From contig NZ_JAEK01000013.1 in the NCBI RefSeq assembly GCF_000518865.1, positions 51,259 to 115,258 on the forward strand: DNA of 64,000 bases, read 5' to 3'. The notes under the pieces were generated by a model. The model was not told the origin of the DNA, did not search any database, and worked only from the letters and a program-made list of their open reading frames with translations. Origin of the DNA: Bacillus sp. J37. Its GTDB lineage: Bacteria > Bacillota > Bacilli > Bacillales > Bacillaceae. A program made the position numbers and the translations under genes. This document shows positions 40,201-49,032 of this stretch, one piece after another. Each line of letters opens with the position of its first letter. Position 1 is the first letter of the stretch.

Positions 40201-41539
40201 AAGTTTTACTGTATCTCTTAACCGGAATCTCAATCAGGAATATGAACAGTTAAACACTTATTGCATCGATTTTTCTGAGTATGAACTAACACCAGAGATG
40301 ATAGCTGATTATATGTATGAAGAGATTATTTGGGAGCAGGAAATGAAGGAATCTGCCTATCGCAGTGGTATTCGCTATGTGAAGCAGTTGCAAAGGCAAA
40401 AGATCACGGTTCCTCCGAGAGAACCTTTCCGGAATGACGGAATATACCTTGTCACAGGTGGTACAGGTGGAATTGGGATGAAAATCTGTCATTCAATCGC
40501 AACAAACATACATGCTACCCTTCTGATCCTTGGAAGGACAGAACGTGAAAAGTTAAATCAATCACAGCTAGATTCACTAAATCAATTATCAGATATGGGA
40601 GCAAAAGTAGAATACTTCACGACAGATATAGCAGATTACGAAAATTTGCGTTTAGTTATGGAACAGATTAAGACAACTTACGGAAGAGTAGACGGGGTTA
40701 TTCACACAGCTGGTTTGAAAGGGAGGCATGTATCACTACAAGATGCCACTCTTGATGACTTCCATGAAGTCTATGGCGCAAAAGTATATGGCACAGTTTT
40801 TCTTGATCTGTTACTGAGTGATCAAATGCTCGATTTCTTCTTTTTATTTTCGTCTGTTGATGCGGTTTTACCAGAGGCGAATCAAGGTCCATATTCAAGT
40901 GCGAACTATTTTATGGATCAATATGCTTTAAAACAAAGACAATATGGCCGGAATTTCATTTCCATTCAATGGGGCGGTTGGCAGTTGACAGGAATGGGGA
41001 AAGCCGCAACAGAAGATAACGAACAAACTATGATTCACAACATCAAACGATTATCACCACTAATTCTAGGTTTTGATCCGCAGATTGGTGTAGCTGCTTT
41101 TCATAAATTGCTAAGGACAAACTCAAGCCATACTCTTGTTACAGGATTCAACAGTCATGATTTGGAAGAAGTAAAAAACATTGCCTTTTTTGAACTGTCT
41201 AAAGAACTACAGGATGACATGCAACAATCTGTAGAAGAGACGAGCACGAGTGAATCGATTGAAGAAATTAGAAGTTTTGTTGCGGCTACTTGGACCAATG
41301 TAATGGAATTAGAAGAAGAGCCTGATATACATGAAAACTATTTTTCCTTTGGCGGGGATTCCATACAAGGAATCGATATTGCTTACGAATTATCACAAAA
41401 GTACCAACTCCAGCTTGATGCAAATATATTGTTTCAACATGATACGGTCGATTCTCTTAGCCGGTTTGTTCATAGTCAAGTAAATATGCCGAAATCTAGA
41501 GAAAAGATCAGTTCCATTCCCAAAGCAACACCTTTATGA
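34271..41539 (+). CDS. hybrid NRPS-PKS, C-A-T-KS-(degenerate AT)-KR-T
   Basis: This 2422-residue protein starts with LSPTQEGILYH, typical of condensation domains that accept a D-residue, with HHIILDG from H147. The A domain (core near 620) gives the hand-read code DSQDSGGVE, which I cannot assign. The carrier GGNS has Ser1021. KS has Cys1244 (DTACSSS), His1380 (EAHGTGT) and His1420 (NIGHLD). About 1500-1780 is an acyltransferase-like remnant in which the GHSxG motif reads GLGVG (about 1672). KR shows VTGGTGGIG near 2061 and Tyr2213. The last carrier GGDS has Ser2364. It should extend one amino acid by a reduced two-carbon unit, making a beta-hydroxy-gamma-amino acid. Confidence 0.88.
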   Translation: MTQPKTNSLIEDIIALSPTQEGILYHCLKDPELPLYISQVMLQVEGTVVKERLEQALEMVSQENECLRSVFRWEKINQPVQIVMKKMTVKIEEEDLSALSAAEKKNQIEIIKRREQKKGFDLTKGPLLRVVLCREDLEKYRILLQFHHIILDGWSLGLLLSEWFQAYDQITKNEIVKKQNKPKYKSYIKWLQNYNHEQAGAFWKQELNSLSTYTKLPTRSHSKQLDRNVVHESLSMEEIMPKIEAFSKAYGVTVNAVINAAWGLMLQRYNNSDEAIFGLTVSGRPEELIGVEQMVGLFINTIPVIVKSEQDLTAVNYVRNVHQQLIRLKEVEHLPLSDIQAVVQRSGSEPLFNHFLVFENYPLDQQLSNGNYTGFTITGYEETEVNHYELTVSFLLAGKPELKLDYQADLFDRQAIQKMAKHFFVVLDQITTQPDKELSSIELVTVEERNQLLQKFNQTETFYHNQEKTVYELFVQQAQATPELPAVVYKDEQIIYRELATRAEHLANHLQQQGEGEGSIVAILMDWSTDMMTAILGVLGSGSAYLPIDPHYPEERIRYIINNSQVQTIVTSEQYLEMAGSMAASTVIVHHGNCQTFNHDSRSTQEDTNRNIVEFSLAYVIYTSGSTGRPKGVMIDQQAFTEFVLWAVEEYEHKVGYQVLLSNSYAFDSSVQQIFPPLVSGGTLHLLNPNVRKDAKQYLNYLKQHKINNLDEIPVVMNVLVEQAEEEDEIPVLPALTSLSLGSEYVPISLVRKCKKLLNSNGKIINGYGPAETTVETCTYHFTGDDEDEISLVGKPRSNLSVYILDKDHRLCPIGVPGEICVSGIGLSKGYLNQEDLTDERFISNPFSDVPGVKMYKTGDAGQWLPDGNVQYIGRIDNQIKIRGYRVEPGEIEDALLRHPLIQDAVVVVQGNKQNHPVLCAFLKSHKKPEIRELRTFLGSNLPDYMIPAFYQYVEEYPKTPNGKINRQSLEHFEIEQDQRHQDNSLPRHELDSKLVEIWRSILNRPGIEIHSNFFELGGNSIQLMRIYSRIKKEMPDISLEISDFFSYHTIAELSDYLVEPTKNSGTESLDFVKDQQNNEMNIKDIAIIGIGIRLPGITGPDAFWELLKEGRETIKEIPESRKNLDPTGYKGKNYLRYGYLEGIDEFDPQFFDISPKIAKYMEPNQRMMLETTYHTLEDAGYTREQVKNRSVGVFMGAVLPTYHQYLDVKIDELFASNLPANLAGRLSYHFGFNGPSLVIDTACSSSLVALHTAVQSLRNNECEMAMVGGIHLDISPVNREEAMESSIVSPTESCKPFSDEADGTIGGEGCICVLLKPVEQALHDHDRIYSVIKGSAVIQDGARSNGITSPSPDAQAETLLHAWKDAGIDPSTISYIEAHGTGTKLGDPIEIKGIQKAYQSYTNQNQFIGLGSIKSNIGHLDSAAGLAGLAKAALSLKHNLIPATLHASSLNSFIHFEQSPVFVNTELRPLTSQSTHPARAGVSSFGLSGTNVHVVLEKFETIPSDPAEVKTIQDKGPFLITVSESSERLLTKKIDDLHTYLEERDDLLLKDLSYTLNCRRSQHRYRFSTVVQNGSELSNKLVMMTNADIYETKHPKPVTLLLQDYEEGSEKLFAALCQSGLLSSEEIKEFNKHISNYSGQDYVQQIVSYLSFLIGMTKLLSRTGLNFSVTGLGVGAAAADIHNGSTSFADIVKNINKYKNDASRKQEINKEDTILSVGIRPSDGFYLDEQNEGKIDVFPLEKGKAGFLTALSHLYQTGHHLSFEKIQSGNVVSLPSYPFERKSYWFDMSKVRNKNKTMTHFSKNETKEEDPLLHQFVWTPDELARGIKRKINGSILIAGHNDLLQNRLAERLRNDGLTVVKINYGKRFNQLNQEEFEINSLNTQDLENVLCVLEKDGHKIGAYIRLPDHNQIANSQDPMYRLPGQFASIVDKHVQPVHDLGKQLGLRSRENSVFMFQLTLNADKIVSGDPPVNPMQSFTVSLNRNLNQEYEQLNTYCIDFSEYELTPEMIADYMYEEIIWEQEMKESAYRSGIRYVKQLQRQKITVPPREPFRNDGIYLVTGGTGGIGMKICHSIATNIHATLLILGRTEREKLNQSQLDSLNQLSDMGAKVEYFTTDIADYENLRLVMEQIKTTYGRVDGVIHTAGLKGRHVSLQDATLDDFHEVYGAKVYGTVFLDLLLSDQMLDFFFLFSSVDAVLPEANQGPYSSANYFMDQYALKQRQYGRNFISIQWGGWQLTGMGKAATEDNEQTMIHNIKRLSPLILGFDPQIGVAAFHKLLRTNSSHTLVTGFNSHDLEEVKNIAFFELSKELQDDMQQSVEETSTSESIEEIRSFVAATWTNVMELEEEPDIHENYFSFGGDSIQGIDIAYELSQKYQLQLDANILFQHDTVDSLSRFVHSQVNMPKSREKISSIPKATPL

Positions 41540-41581
41540 AACGAGAGTGACAAGTAATAGCAAGGAAAGGAAGTTCACTAG

Positions 41582-44500
41582 ATGAAAACACAAACTGACC
41601 AAACTTTCAATAAATATGAAGTCTCTCATACTCAAAAGCGTTTTTGGTTCTTGGACCAGTTTGATTATTCCAATGATGAATCGATCCGTTCAATGTCAAA
41701 TGTTTCAACGGTGTTTACCCTTACTGGACAATTGGACGTTTCCATCTTTCAAAAAACGATTCAAGACCTTACAGATCGGCATCAATCGCTGCGCACGTGT
41801 TTCAAAGAAGAGAATGGAACGCCCTTGCAGCTGGTTTTTCATAAATTAGACATATCAGTTCCCGTTAAAGTAGTGAATGCTGATCAACCAGAAGTCCAAG
41901 TAGAACAATGGATTCAAGAAGAATTAACTACACCTTTCGATCTCAGTCAGGCGCCATTGGTAAGAGTATTGTTATATAGGCTTTCCGCTGAAAAACATGT
42001 ATGCTTAATCGTTGCACACCATAGCATTGCTGATGGATTGGCGCTTGACATTATCCTTTCCGAGTTAATGACTTTGTATCGTGCTAATGTAAACATGATG
42101 TCAAATCCGCTCCCTGAACCAGGTATTCAATATAGTGATTATGCCCATTGGCATAATAGCATGCTACACCCGTCAACAGGTGAACTTGGAGAGCAAAGGG
42201 AGTTTTGGTTGAATTCATTAGCCGGTGAGCTTCCTGATCTCAACTTTCCACTTGATCGTCAACGTGAAAAAGAAAGGTCCTATAAGGGAGCGGCCGTTCC
42301 ATTAGTTATTGAAGGTGAATCGCTCACCAACTTAAAAAAAGCGTGTGAACGGATGGATGTTAGTGTCTATATGTTCTTGCTTGGAGTGATGAATGTGCTT
42401 CTTGCAAAATATACCCGCAATGATGACATCATTGTCGGAACTTCTTACTCCGGCCGATTTCATCCTGAACTTAAGTCTGTGATTGGCAGCTTTATTAATA
42501 CGCTGCCGGTCCGCAATCAGGTAAAAGGGGAAGAAACATTTCATCAGTTTGTGAAAAAAGTCAAAAAAGTTGTGTTAGGAATCCAGGAAAACCAAGCATA
42601 TCCTTTTGATAAAATCGTTGAAGATTTAGGGGTACAACGAAACAGCAGCAGACACCCGGTCTATGATGTTCTTTTTGAAATGCATACCCTGCATTCCGAT
42701 GAAAAAGATGTGAGGGAAATAGTACCTGGTTTGTCGATTTCATTTGAACATTCGCTTACTACAATCCGTTACTCTTCGTTTGATTTCGCTTTTGAATTGT
42801 TTCAAAAGGAAGGAAAGATCGAAGGGTATATTCAATACTCAACAAGCTTGTTCGATCAAGAGACAATGGAAAGATTGGGTAATCATTTTCTAAAGCTTGT
42901 TCAACAGGCTATCGAACATCCAAATAAACCAATCTGTCAAATGGACATGCTCTCAGATCAAGAAAGAAACCAAATTTTGAATGATTTTAATCATTTAACA
43001 ATGGATTTTCCAGTACATGCTTCTTTTCCTAGGTTGTTTGAAGAGCAGGTACGTAAAATACCGGATCATTATGCTGTTTCTTATCTAGATGAAAAGGTGA
43101 CCTATAACGAATTGAATGAAAGAGCTAACCGATTAGCCCATTACCTTATCAGTCAAGGTGTCAATTCGGGTGAAATTGTCGCCGTAATGAGTGAGCGTAA
43201 TATTTACTGGTTAACATCTTTACTAGCCATATTTAAGTGTGGTGCGGTTTATGTACCAATTGATCCGAACCTTCCTGACGAACGAGTGATGTATGTTTTG
43301 AACGATAGTACTGCATCATGTCTAATTACTCAGGAATCATTTGTTGAACGTGTTAATGCACTAGACACAGCTAAAGTAGAAACAATTGTTTGTCCTGATA
43401 TGAACGGGTATAAGGATTTCGGTAAAACTCACGAGCTTGTTACAGGTCAACAAATCTTAGCTTTTTCGTCAGATAATCCTAAAGTGCAGATACGTTCCGA
43501 TCAACCTGCCTATATGATCTATACATCTGGTTCAACCGGCAATCCAAAGGGAGCAATTGTGCGACATAACGGGATGATCAATCATCTCTATTGCAAAATA
43601 GACAGTTTGCAGTTGACTCAGGAGGATATTGTTGGACAAAATGCATCCATAAGCTTCGATGTATCAATTTGGCAATCATTAGTTGCACTTCTTGCTGGTG
43701 GAGAAACATCCATTATTACATTTGAAGCAGGCCGTGATCAGGCGTTGCTAGTTGAACATTTACGCACATATCATATTACTGTAATTGAAACAGTACCATC
43801 TTTACTATATGCATTCCTGGATACAGTTAATAGCATGAAAGAGCACGAACGCAGTCTTCCCAAATTGCGATGGATGATTACAAATGGGGAGGAACTCCCT
43901 AGTAAGTTAGTGACAAGCTGGTTTGAAATGTTCCCGGATATCCCATTGATTAATGCATATGGTCCGACTGAATGTTCTGATGATGTCACACAGCATGTCA
44001 TGAGAAAAGAAGAGAAAAATGATCAAATAAATACGCGCATTCCAATCGGAAAGCCGCTGCCAAATATGCGTTTGTATATTGTCGACCAATTTAATCAGTT
44101 AGCTCCAATCGGAGTTAAAGGAGAAATCATGATCGCAGGCATTGGGGTAGGCAAAGGATATTGGCAAAATCAAAAATTGACTGAACAGAAATTTATCGAT
44201 AACCCATTTGCACTGCAAGAGAATGAAAAAACAGTATACCGGACAGGTGACCTGGGGTGTTGGTTACCGGATGGAAGTCTTGAGTTCACAAGCAGAATCG
44301 ATTTTCAGGTAAAAGTACGCGGGTTCAGAATTGAGCTTGGAGAAGTGGAAGCAACCATCAATCAACATGAGCAGGTTAGTGAGGCTGCCGTTATCGTCAA
44401 AAAACAACATAACGGTGATTCCATTCTCATAGCCTTTTATACAAGTAAGCACCAATTGGATTCAAACCAGCTGCGAAGCTATCTGCAGGAAAAGCTTCCT

Positions 44501-47500
44501 TATTATATGGTACCTGCAATCAATATCAAGATTGACAAAATGCCTTTGCTGACAAGCGAGAAAATTAATCGTAAAATGCTTCTGCAAATAGCGGAGCAGG
44601 AAATCTCAACACATCCTAAATCGATTGAGTTGAACACGACAACTGAAGAAAAGCTTTCACGTATTTGGAAAGAAATTTTGGAACAAAATCAAATAAGTAG
44701 AGAAGATCAGTTTTTTCATATTGGCGGTAATTCAATCAATGCAGTTAAAGTTGTCAATCGTATCCGCGATCAATTTAACATTTCAATTGCCCTGCAGCAA
44801 ATATTTGTTACTCCTGTCCTTAAAGATCTCGCATCTGCTATTGATCTTGAAACAGGTCAAGATACGAAAATAACCAGAAATCAAATTCGTCAATATCCTA
44901 AGAAAGAAGTATACGATTTGGCTCCAGTTCAATTGCCTGAATGGTATCTTCACGAGCTTGAACCAGAAAATCCGTTTTACAATGTGAGCTTTGAATTAAT
45001 GTTTAACGGTGAGATGAATTTAGCAGCATTTGAGAAAGCATGGCAGCATCTGATAAGTCGACATTCAGCATTACGCATCCGTTTTCGAAATGCAGACGGC
45101 GTACCTCAGCAAATCGTATCTGGTGAGCTACCGTTTAAACTAGATACGATTTATGAAAATCGAATCCATGTACGAGAGAATGAAATGAATGAGGATATTC
45201 GAAAAGTTGCATATATCCATAATAATCAAGTGTTTGATTTTGAAAAGGGACCATTATTTTCAGTTAGATTAGTGGAATATAGACAAAAGCAATTTTTGAT
45301 GATGTTTGCTGCACATCACATTATTTGGGATGAGACTTCTTCTATGAATCTTGTTTCAGAACTTAGCGAACTATATAATGCTTATTCATTAAACAGAAAA
45401 CCAGACTTACCTGAACTGCAAATTGAATATACGGATTATGCTGAATGGATGAATTCATCAATCCGTGATGGCTCCCTTGAGAAAGAACGCCAATATTGGT
45501 TGAATAAATTTGCTGATGTTCCGCCTCCACTTGAGCTGCCGACAGATTATCAGCGGCCACCAGTTGTTACGTTTAAAGGGGGAACAATTCTCGCCAATAT
45601 TGACAATGATTTACAGAAACAGATTGAAGACTACTGTCAGCAAAATGGCATGACATTGTATATGTTTTTACTATCGGTACTCAATTTACAGCTGCACCGT
45701 TTAAGCGGACAAAATCGTTTCACCGTCGGGTCACCAATCGTTAATCGTGATGACATCAATCTTGAGCATATGATTGGATTATTTGCTACTGCTATTCCGT
45801 TATCCTGTGAGATTACAGAGAAAATGACATTTGCTCAGTTGGCCGAGCACAGTAAACAAACGGCCATTGAAGCATATGAAAATCATCTTTATCCAAGTAA
45901 TTTCGTCATCGATCAGTTGGAAATAGATCGGGATCTATCACGCTCGAAGCTATTTTCTGTTATGTATGGATTACAAAATAATAAACAGAAATTATTAACA
46001 TCACTTCATTTTGAAGGCTTGAGCTTTAACCCGCGTATCTTTGACTTTGTTGAAGATAGCTCACGATTTGATCTTTCATTTGCATTTGATGAGTTGGAAA
46101 ATGGCATCGAAATCAACTTGAATTATAATAGTGATCTTTTTAAGAAATCGACAGCAGAGCGTTTAGTCGAGCAATTCATTCTGCTGGCACAGCAAGTTAT
46201 TGCTTCGCCTGATCTGTCAATCAAACAATACCAAATGGTTAATGAGATTGAGGGGCACAAAATGACGGTTGAGTGGAATAAAACCGAACAATCTTACGAG
46301 AATCAGCTGTGCATTCATCAACTTATTGAAAAACAAGCAGCAAAAACGCCGGATATACCTGCTTTGTATAAACAAGGGAATACGTTAACGTACAATCAGT
46401 TAAACGAGAGGGCAAATCAACTTGCTCATTATTTGGTTAGCCTAGGCGTGAAGTCGGAAGAAAAGATCGGGGTCATATTCGATCATTCTGCTGAGCTGAT
46501 CATTTCACTTCTTGCCATCATGAAGGCAGGAGCTGTGTATGTACCGCTCACCCCAGAGCTGCCGAACGCACGAAAGCTGGAAATCTCGAAGACAGCCACA
46601 CTATCATACATTGTTACAAATAGCACGAATAGCTCTGGCATAGAAGAGTTCAATGGAAGAATTCTAGAATATGATCGTATTCAGCTATCACTGTCTACTA
46701 TGCCAAAACATAACGTCAATAACCTGATAAACTCTCATCATCTAGCGTACGTATTGTTTACATCAGGTACGACGAATAAACCTAAAGGAATAGAAATTGA
46801 ACACCGGGGTGTTGTTAATCTTTTTACATGGTTAACACAAGAGTATCCACTTCAATTAACAGATTCAGTCCTGATGATGACACCATATTCATTTGATGCT
46901 TCATTATTGGAAATATTTTGGCCATTAACTCAAGGGGCTAAAATTGTTATTCCGCAACAGGATGAATTAAAAAATGTTCTTGCACTAGGTGAGCTGGCCT
47001 ATCAACATCAAGTAGCATTTCTTCAATTTGTTCCGATCATGTTGGAGGAATTTATACATGCGCGTCGGAATAACGACATTCCTGAGTTACCGTTTTTACG
47101 GTATGTCATTTGTGGTGGAGCACCATTAACACGTAAAATACATGACAAATTCAAGGAGCAGTTCAATTGCCGATTAAGCAATCATTATGGGCCAACTGAA
47201 GTGACTGTTGATTCTGCTGTATTTGAATGTAACAGGGAATTTGAAGGTGATATCGTGCCAATCGGAAAGCCGATCGCTAACACAAAGATGTATGTGTTAG
47301 ACGAATGGATGAATATTGTACCAATCGGAGTTCCAGGTGAGTTATATATTCAATCTGATGGTCTGGCCCGCGGCTACTTGAACGATCCTTTAAAAACGGA
47401 AGAAAGCTTTATTGATCACCCATTTTCCAATGAACCAGGTAGCAGACTTTACAAAACAGGAGATATTGTCCGCTATTCGAAAGATGGAATGATCCAGTAT

Positions 47501-48922
47501 ATCGGACGAAAAGATAATCAAGTAAAGGTCCGCGGCAATCGGGTGGAATTAGAAGAAGTGGAAACCGTGCTTATGCAGCATCCTGAAATCGGCGGTTCAG
47601 CTGTCTTACATCAGAAGGACGAACGTCAAGATGGACTGATTGCATATGTCGAGCTTGCAGATGAAATGAAACTGTTCAATGACGACAAAAAGCTCAATCT
47701 GTTTACGATTTCACAAATGCCTGGGTTACAGGATGGGATGAATCGACTGCATAGACAGGCTTGGCCGGCTTATTTCTTCGGAGATGAGATCATGGTAGCA
47801 AATTGGCCGAAATTATTTCATAGATTTCCAGATTATCAGATCGCTTTAACGTTGGAAAATGGGGATATTGCTGCTGTCGGTAATACAATACCGATCAGTT
47901 GGGACGGCACACTTGAAGATCTGCCTGATGGATGGGATGCCGGGCTGGTACACGGAATGGAACAATCAGATAAGAATACCATGCCAGACACCTTACTTGT
48001 GTTAGCTGGTGTCGTTAATGAAACCTATCAAGGTCAAGGCTATGCATCCATACTTATCGAAGCATTCAAGAAGCTTGCTGCCGGACATAAGCTGAAGCGT
48101 ATCATCCTGCCTGTTCGTCCAACGGGTAAAAGCTTATATCCTAAACATTCATTTTCTGAATATTGTCAACTTACTAGGGAAGATGGATTTCCTGTTGATC
48201 ATTGGCTGCGAACACATATCAAAGCAGGCGGAGAAATCTTGAAAAATGCGGAAGCCTCACAACGTATCGAGGGTAGTATAGAGGATTGGGAACATTGGGC
48301 AAATACGACATTTTCAAAAACCGGTTATTACCACCTAAAGGATACGTTACAACCAGTTTGGATCGACATTGAAAAGGGATGTGGAGTCTACCAGGATCCG
48401 AGTGTATGGTTCCAACACTTTCTACCAGCTAAACAAGAAGAAGGTGGCTGGACACCAATAAACCCTGAAGGACTGCTAGAAGATATAAAACAAAGGCTAC
48501 CAGACTACATGGTACCGCAGCAGATCATCTTCGTTAAGAAAATTCCATTAACTGCCAGCGGTAAAATAGACAAAAAAGTTTTAATTACGCAGGAAACCAT
48601 CCAGGAACGAACACGGGAATTGGTAGCTCCTCAAACAGAAACAGAAGCAGTTATTTTAAAGATTTGGAGAGAGATATTACAACTACAAGAGATCAGTGTA
48701 ACTGACAGTTTCTTCGAATTAGGGGGACATTCCTTAAAAGCAACTGCCGTTGTCGCACGGATTAATTCAACATTTGAATGTGCGCTCTCACTTCGGGAAA
48801 TGTTTGAAGCTCTCACGATCCGTAATTTGGCGAAAGTGATTGAAAACAAAAAGACCGAGCCGATCCATGACACAGGGATTCGTTTTAAAAAGGTCGAACG
48901 TCGTGTCAGAACAAGAAATTAA
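41582..48922 (+). CDS. bimodular NRPS C-A-T-C-A(GNAT insert)-T
   Basis: This 2446-residue synthetase has C1 (HHSIADG from H146), A1 (core near 646, hand-read code DVWEINADD), T1 (GGNS, Ser1051), C2 with an altered motif HHIIWDE (from H1245), A2 (core near 1725, code DALQIGHVD) and T2 (GGHS, Ser2384). A2 is interrupted: motif A8 (about 1975-1992) and motif A9 LPDYMVP (about 2306) are separated by roughly 270 extra residues carrying a GNAT-like acetyl-CoA site with YQGQGYAS near 2149. The insert has no SAM-binding GxGxG, so it is not the usual methyltransferase insert. The substrates of both modules are unassigned. Confidence 0.88.
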   Translation: MKTQTDQTFNKYEVSHTQKRFWFLDQFDYSNDESIRSMSNVSTVFTLTGQLDVSIFQKTIQDLTDRHQSLRTCFKEENGTPLQLVFHKLDISVPVKVVNADQPEVQVEQWIQEELTTPFDLSQAPLVRVLLYRLSAEKHVCLIVAHHSIADGLALDIILSELMTLYRANVNMMSNPLPEPGIQYSDYAHWHNSMLHPSTGELGEQREFWLNSLAGELPDLNFPLDRQREKERSYKGAAVPLVIEGESLTNLKKACERMDVSVYMFLLGVMNVLLAKYTRNDDIIVGTSYSGRFHPELKSVIGSFINTLPVRNQVKGEETFHQFVKKVKKVVLGIQENQAYPFDKIVEDLGVQRNSSRHPVYDVLFEMHTLHSDEKDVREIVPGLSISFEHSLTTIRYSSFDFAFELFQKEGKIEGYIQYSTSLFDQETMERLGNHFLKLVQQAIEHPNKPICQMDMLSDQERNQILNDFNHLTMDFPVHASFPRLFEEQVRKIPDHYAVSYLDEKVTYNELNERANRLAHYLISQGVNSGEIVAVMSERNIYWLTSLLAIFKCGAVYVPIDPNLPDERVMYVLNDSTASCLITQESFVERVNALDTAKVETIVCPDMNGYKDFGKTHELVTGQQILAFSSDNPKVQIRSDQPAYMIYTSGSTGNPKGAIVRHNGMINHLYCKIDSLQLTQEDIVGQNASISFDVSIWQSLVALLAGGETSIITFEAGRDQALLVEHLRTYHITVIETVPSLLYAFLDTVNSMKEHERSLPKLRWMITNGEELPSKLVTSWFEMFPDIPLINAYGPTECSDDVTQHVMRKEEKNDQINTRIPIGKPLPNMRLYIVDQFNQLAPIGVKGEIMIAGIGVGKGYWQNQKLTEQKFIDNPFALQENEKTVYRTGDLGCWLPDGSLEFTSRIDFQVKVRGFRIELGEVEATINQHEQVSEAAVIVKKQHNGDSILIAFYTSKHQLDSNQLRSYLQEKLPYYMVPAINIKIDKMPLLTSEKINRKMLLQIAEQEISTHPKSIELNTTTEEKLSRIWKEILEQNQISREDQFFHIGGNSINAVKVVNRIRDQFNISIALQQIFVTPVLKDLASAIDLETGQDTKITRNQIRQYPKKEVYDLAPVQLPEWYLHELEPENPFYNVSFELMFNGEMNLAAFEKAWQHLISRHSALRIRFRNADGVPQQIVSGELPFKLDTIYENRIHVRENEMNEDIRKVAYIHNNQVFDFEKGPLFSVRLVEYRQKQFLMMFAAHHIIWDETSSMNLVSELSELYNAYSLNRKPDLPELQIEYTDYAEWMNSSIRDGSLEKERQYWLNKFADVPPPLELPTDYQRPPVVTFKGGTILANIDNDLQKQIEDYCQQNGMTLYMFLLSVLNLQLHRLSGQNRFTVGSPIVNRDDINLEHMIGLFATAIPLSCEITEKMTFAQLAEHSKQTAIEAYENHLYPSNFVIDQLEIDRDLSRSKLFSVMYGLQNNKQKLLTSLHFEGLSFNPRIFDFVEDSSRFDLSFAFDELENGIEINLNYNSDLFKKSTAERLVEQFILLAQQVIASPDLSIKQYQMVNEIEGHKMTVEWNKTEQSYENQLCIHQLIEKQAAKTPDIPALYKQGNTLTYNQLNERANQLAHYLVSLGVKSEEKIGVIFDHSAELIISLLAIMKAGAVYVPLTPELPNARKLEISKTATLSYIVTNSTNSSGIEEFNGRILEYDRIQLSLSTMPKHNVNNLINSHHLAYVLFTSGTTNKPKGIEIEHRGVVNLFTWLTQEYPLQLTDSVLMMTPYSFDASLLEIFWPLTQGAKIVIPQQDELKNVLALGELAYQHQVAFLQFVPIMLEEFIHARRNNDIPELPFLRYVICGGAPLTRKIHDKFKEQFNCRLSNHYGPTEVTVDSAVFECNREFEGDIVPIGKPIANTKMYVLDEWMNIVPIGVPGELYIQSDGLARGYLNDPLKTEESFIDHPFSNEPGSRLYKTGDIVRYSKDGMIQYIGRKDNQVKVRGNRVELEEVETVLMQHPEIGGSAVLHQKDERQDGLIAYVELADEMKLFNDDKKLNLFTISQMPGLQDGMNRLHRQAWPAYFFGDEIMVANWPKLFHRFPDYQIALTLENGDIAAVGNTIPISWDGTLEDLPDGWDAGLVHGMEQSDKNTMPDTLLVLAGVVNETYQGQGYASILIEAFKKLAAGHKLKRIILPVRPTGKSLYPKHSFSEYCQLTREDGFPVDHWLRTHIKAGGEILKNAEASQRIEGSIEDWEHWANTTFSKTGYYHLKDTLQPVWIDIEKGCGVYQDPSVWFQHFLPAKQEEGGWTPINPEGLLEDIKQRLPDYMVPQQIIFVKKIPLTASGKIDKKVLITQETIQERTRELVAPQTETEAVILKIWREILQLQEISVTDSFFELGGHSLKATAVVARINSTFECALSLREMFEALTIRNLAKVIENKKTEPIHDTGIRFKKVERRVRTRN

Positions 48923-49032
48923 AGATTCTTCGTTAGAATGATTTTTTTACTTGATGTTGATTTCAAGAGAGTGAATATGGAACAAAAAAATTATATCCGG
49001 AAAATTACGGTGAATTGAAGGGAGAATAACCA

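Noticed and set aside
47665..48500. Insert in the adenylation domain as a methyltransferase
   Set aside because: No SAM-binding ExGxGxG motif; the QGQG loop and flanking segments are of GNAT type.
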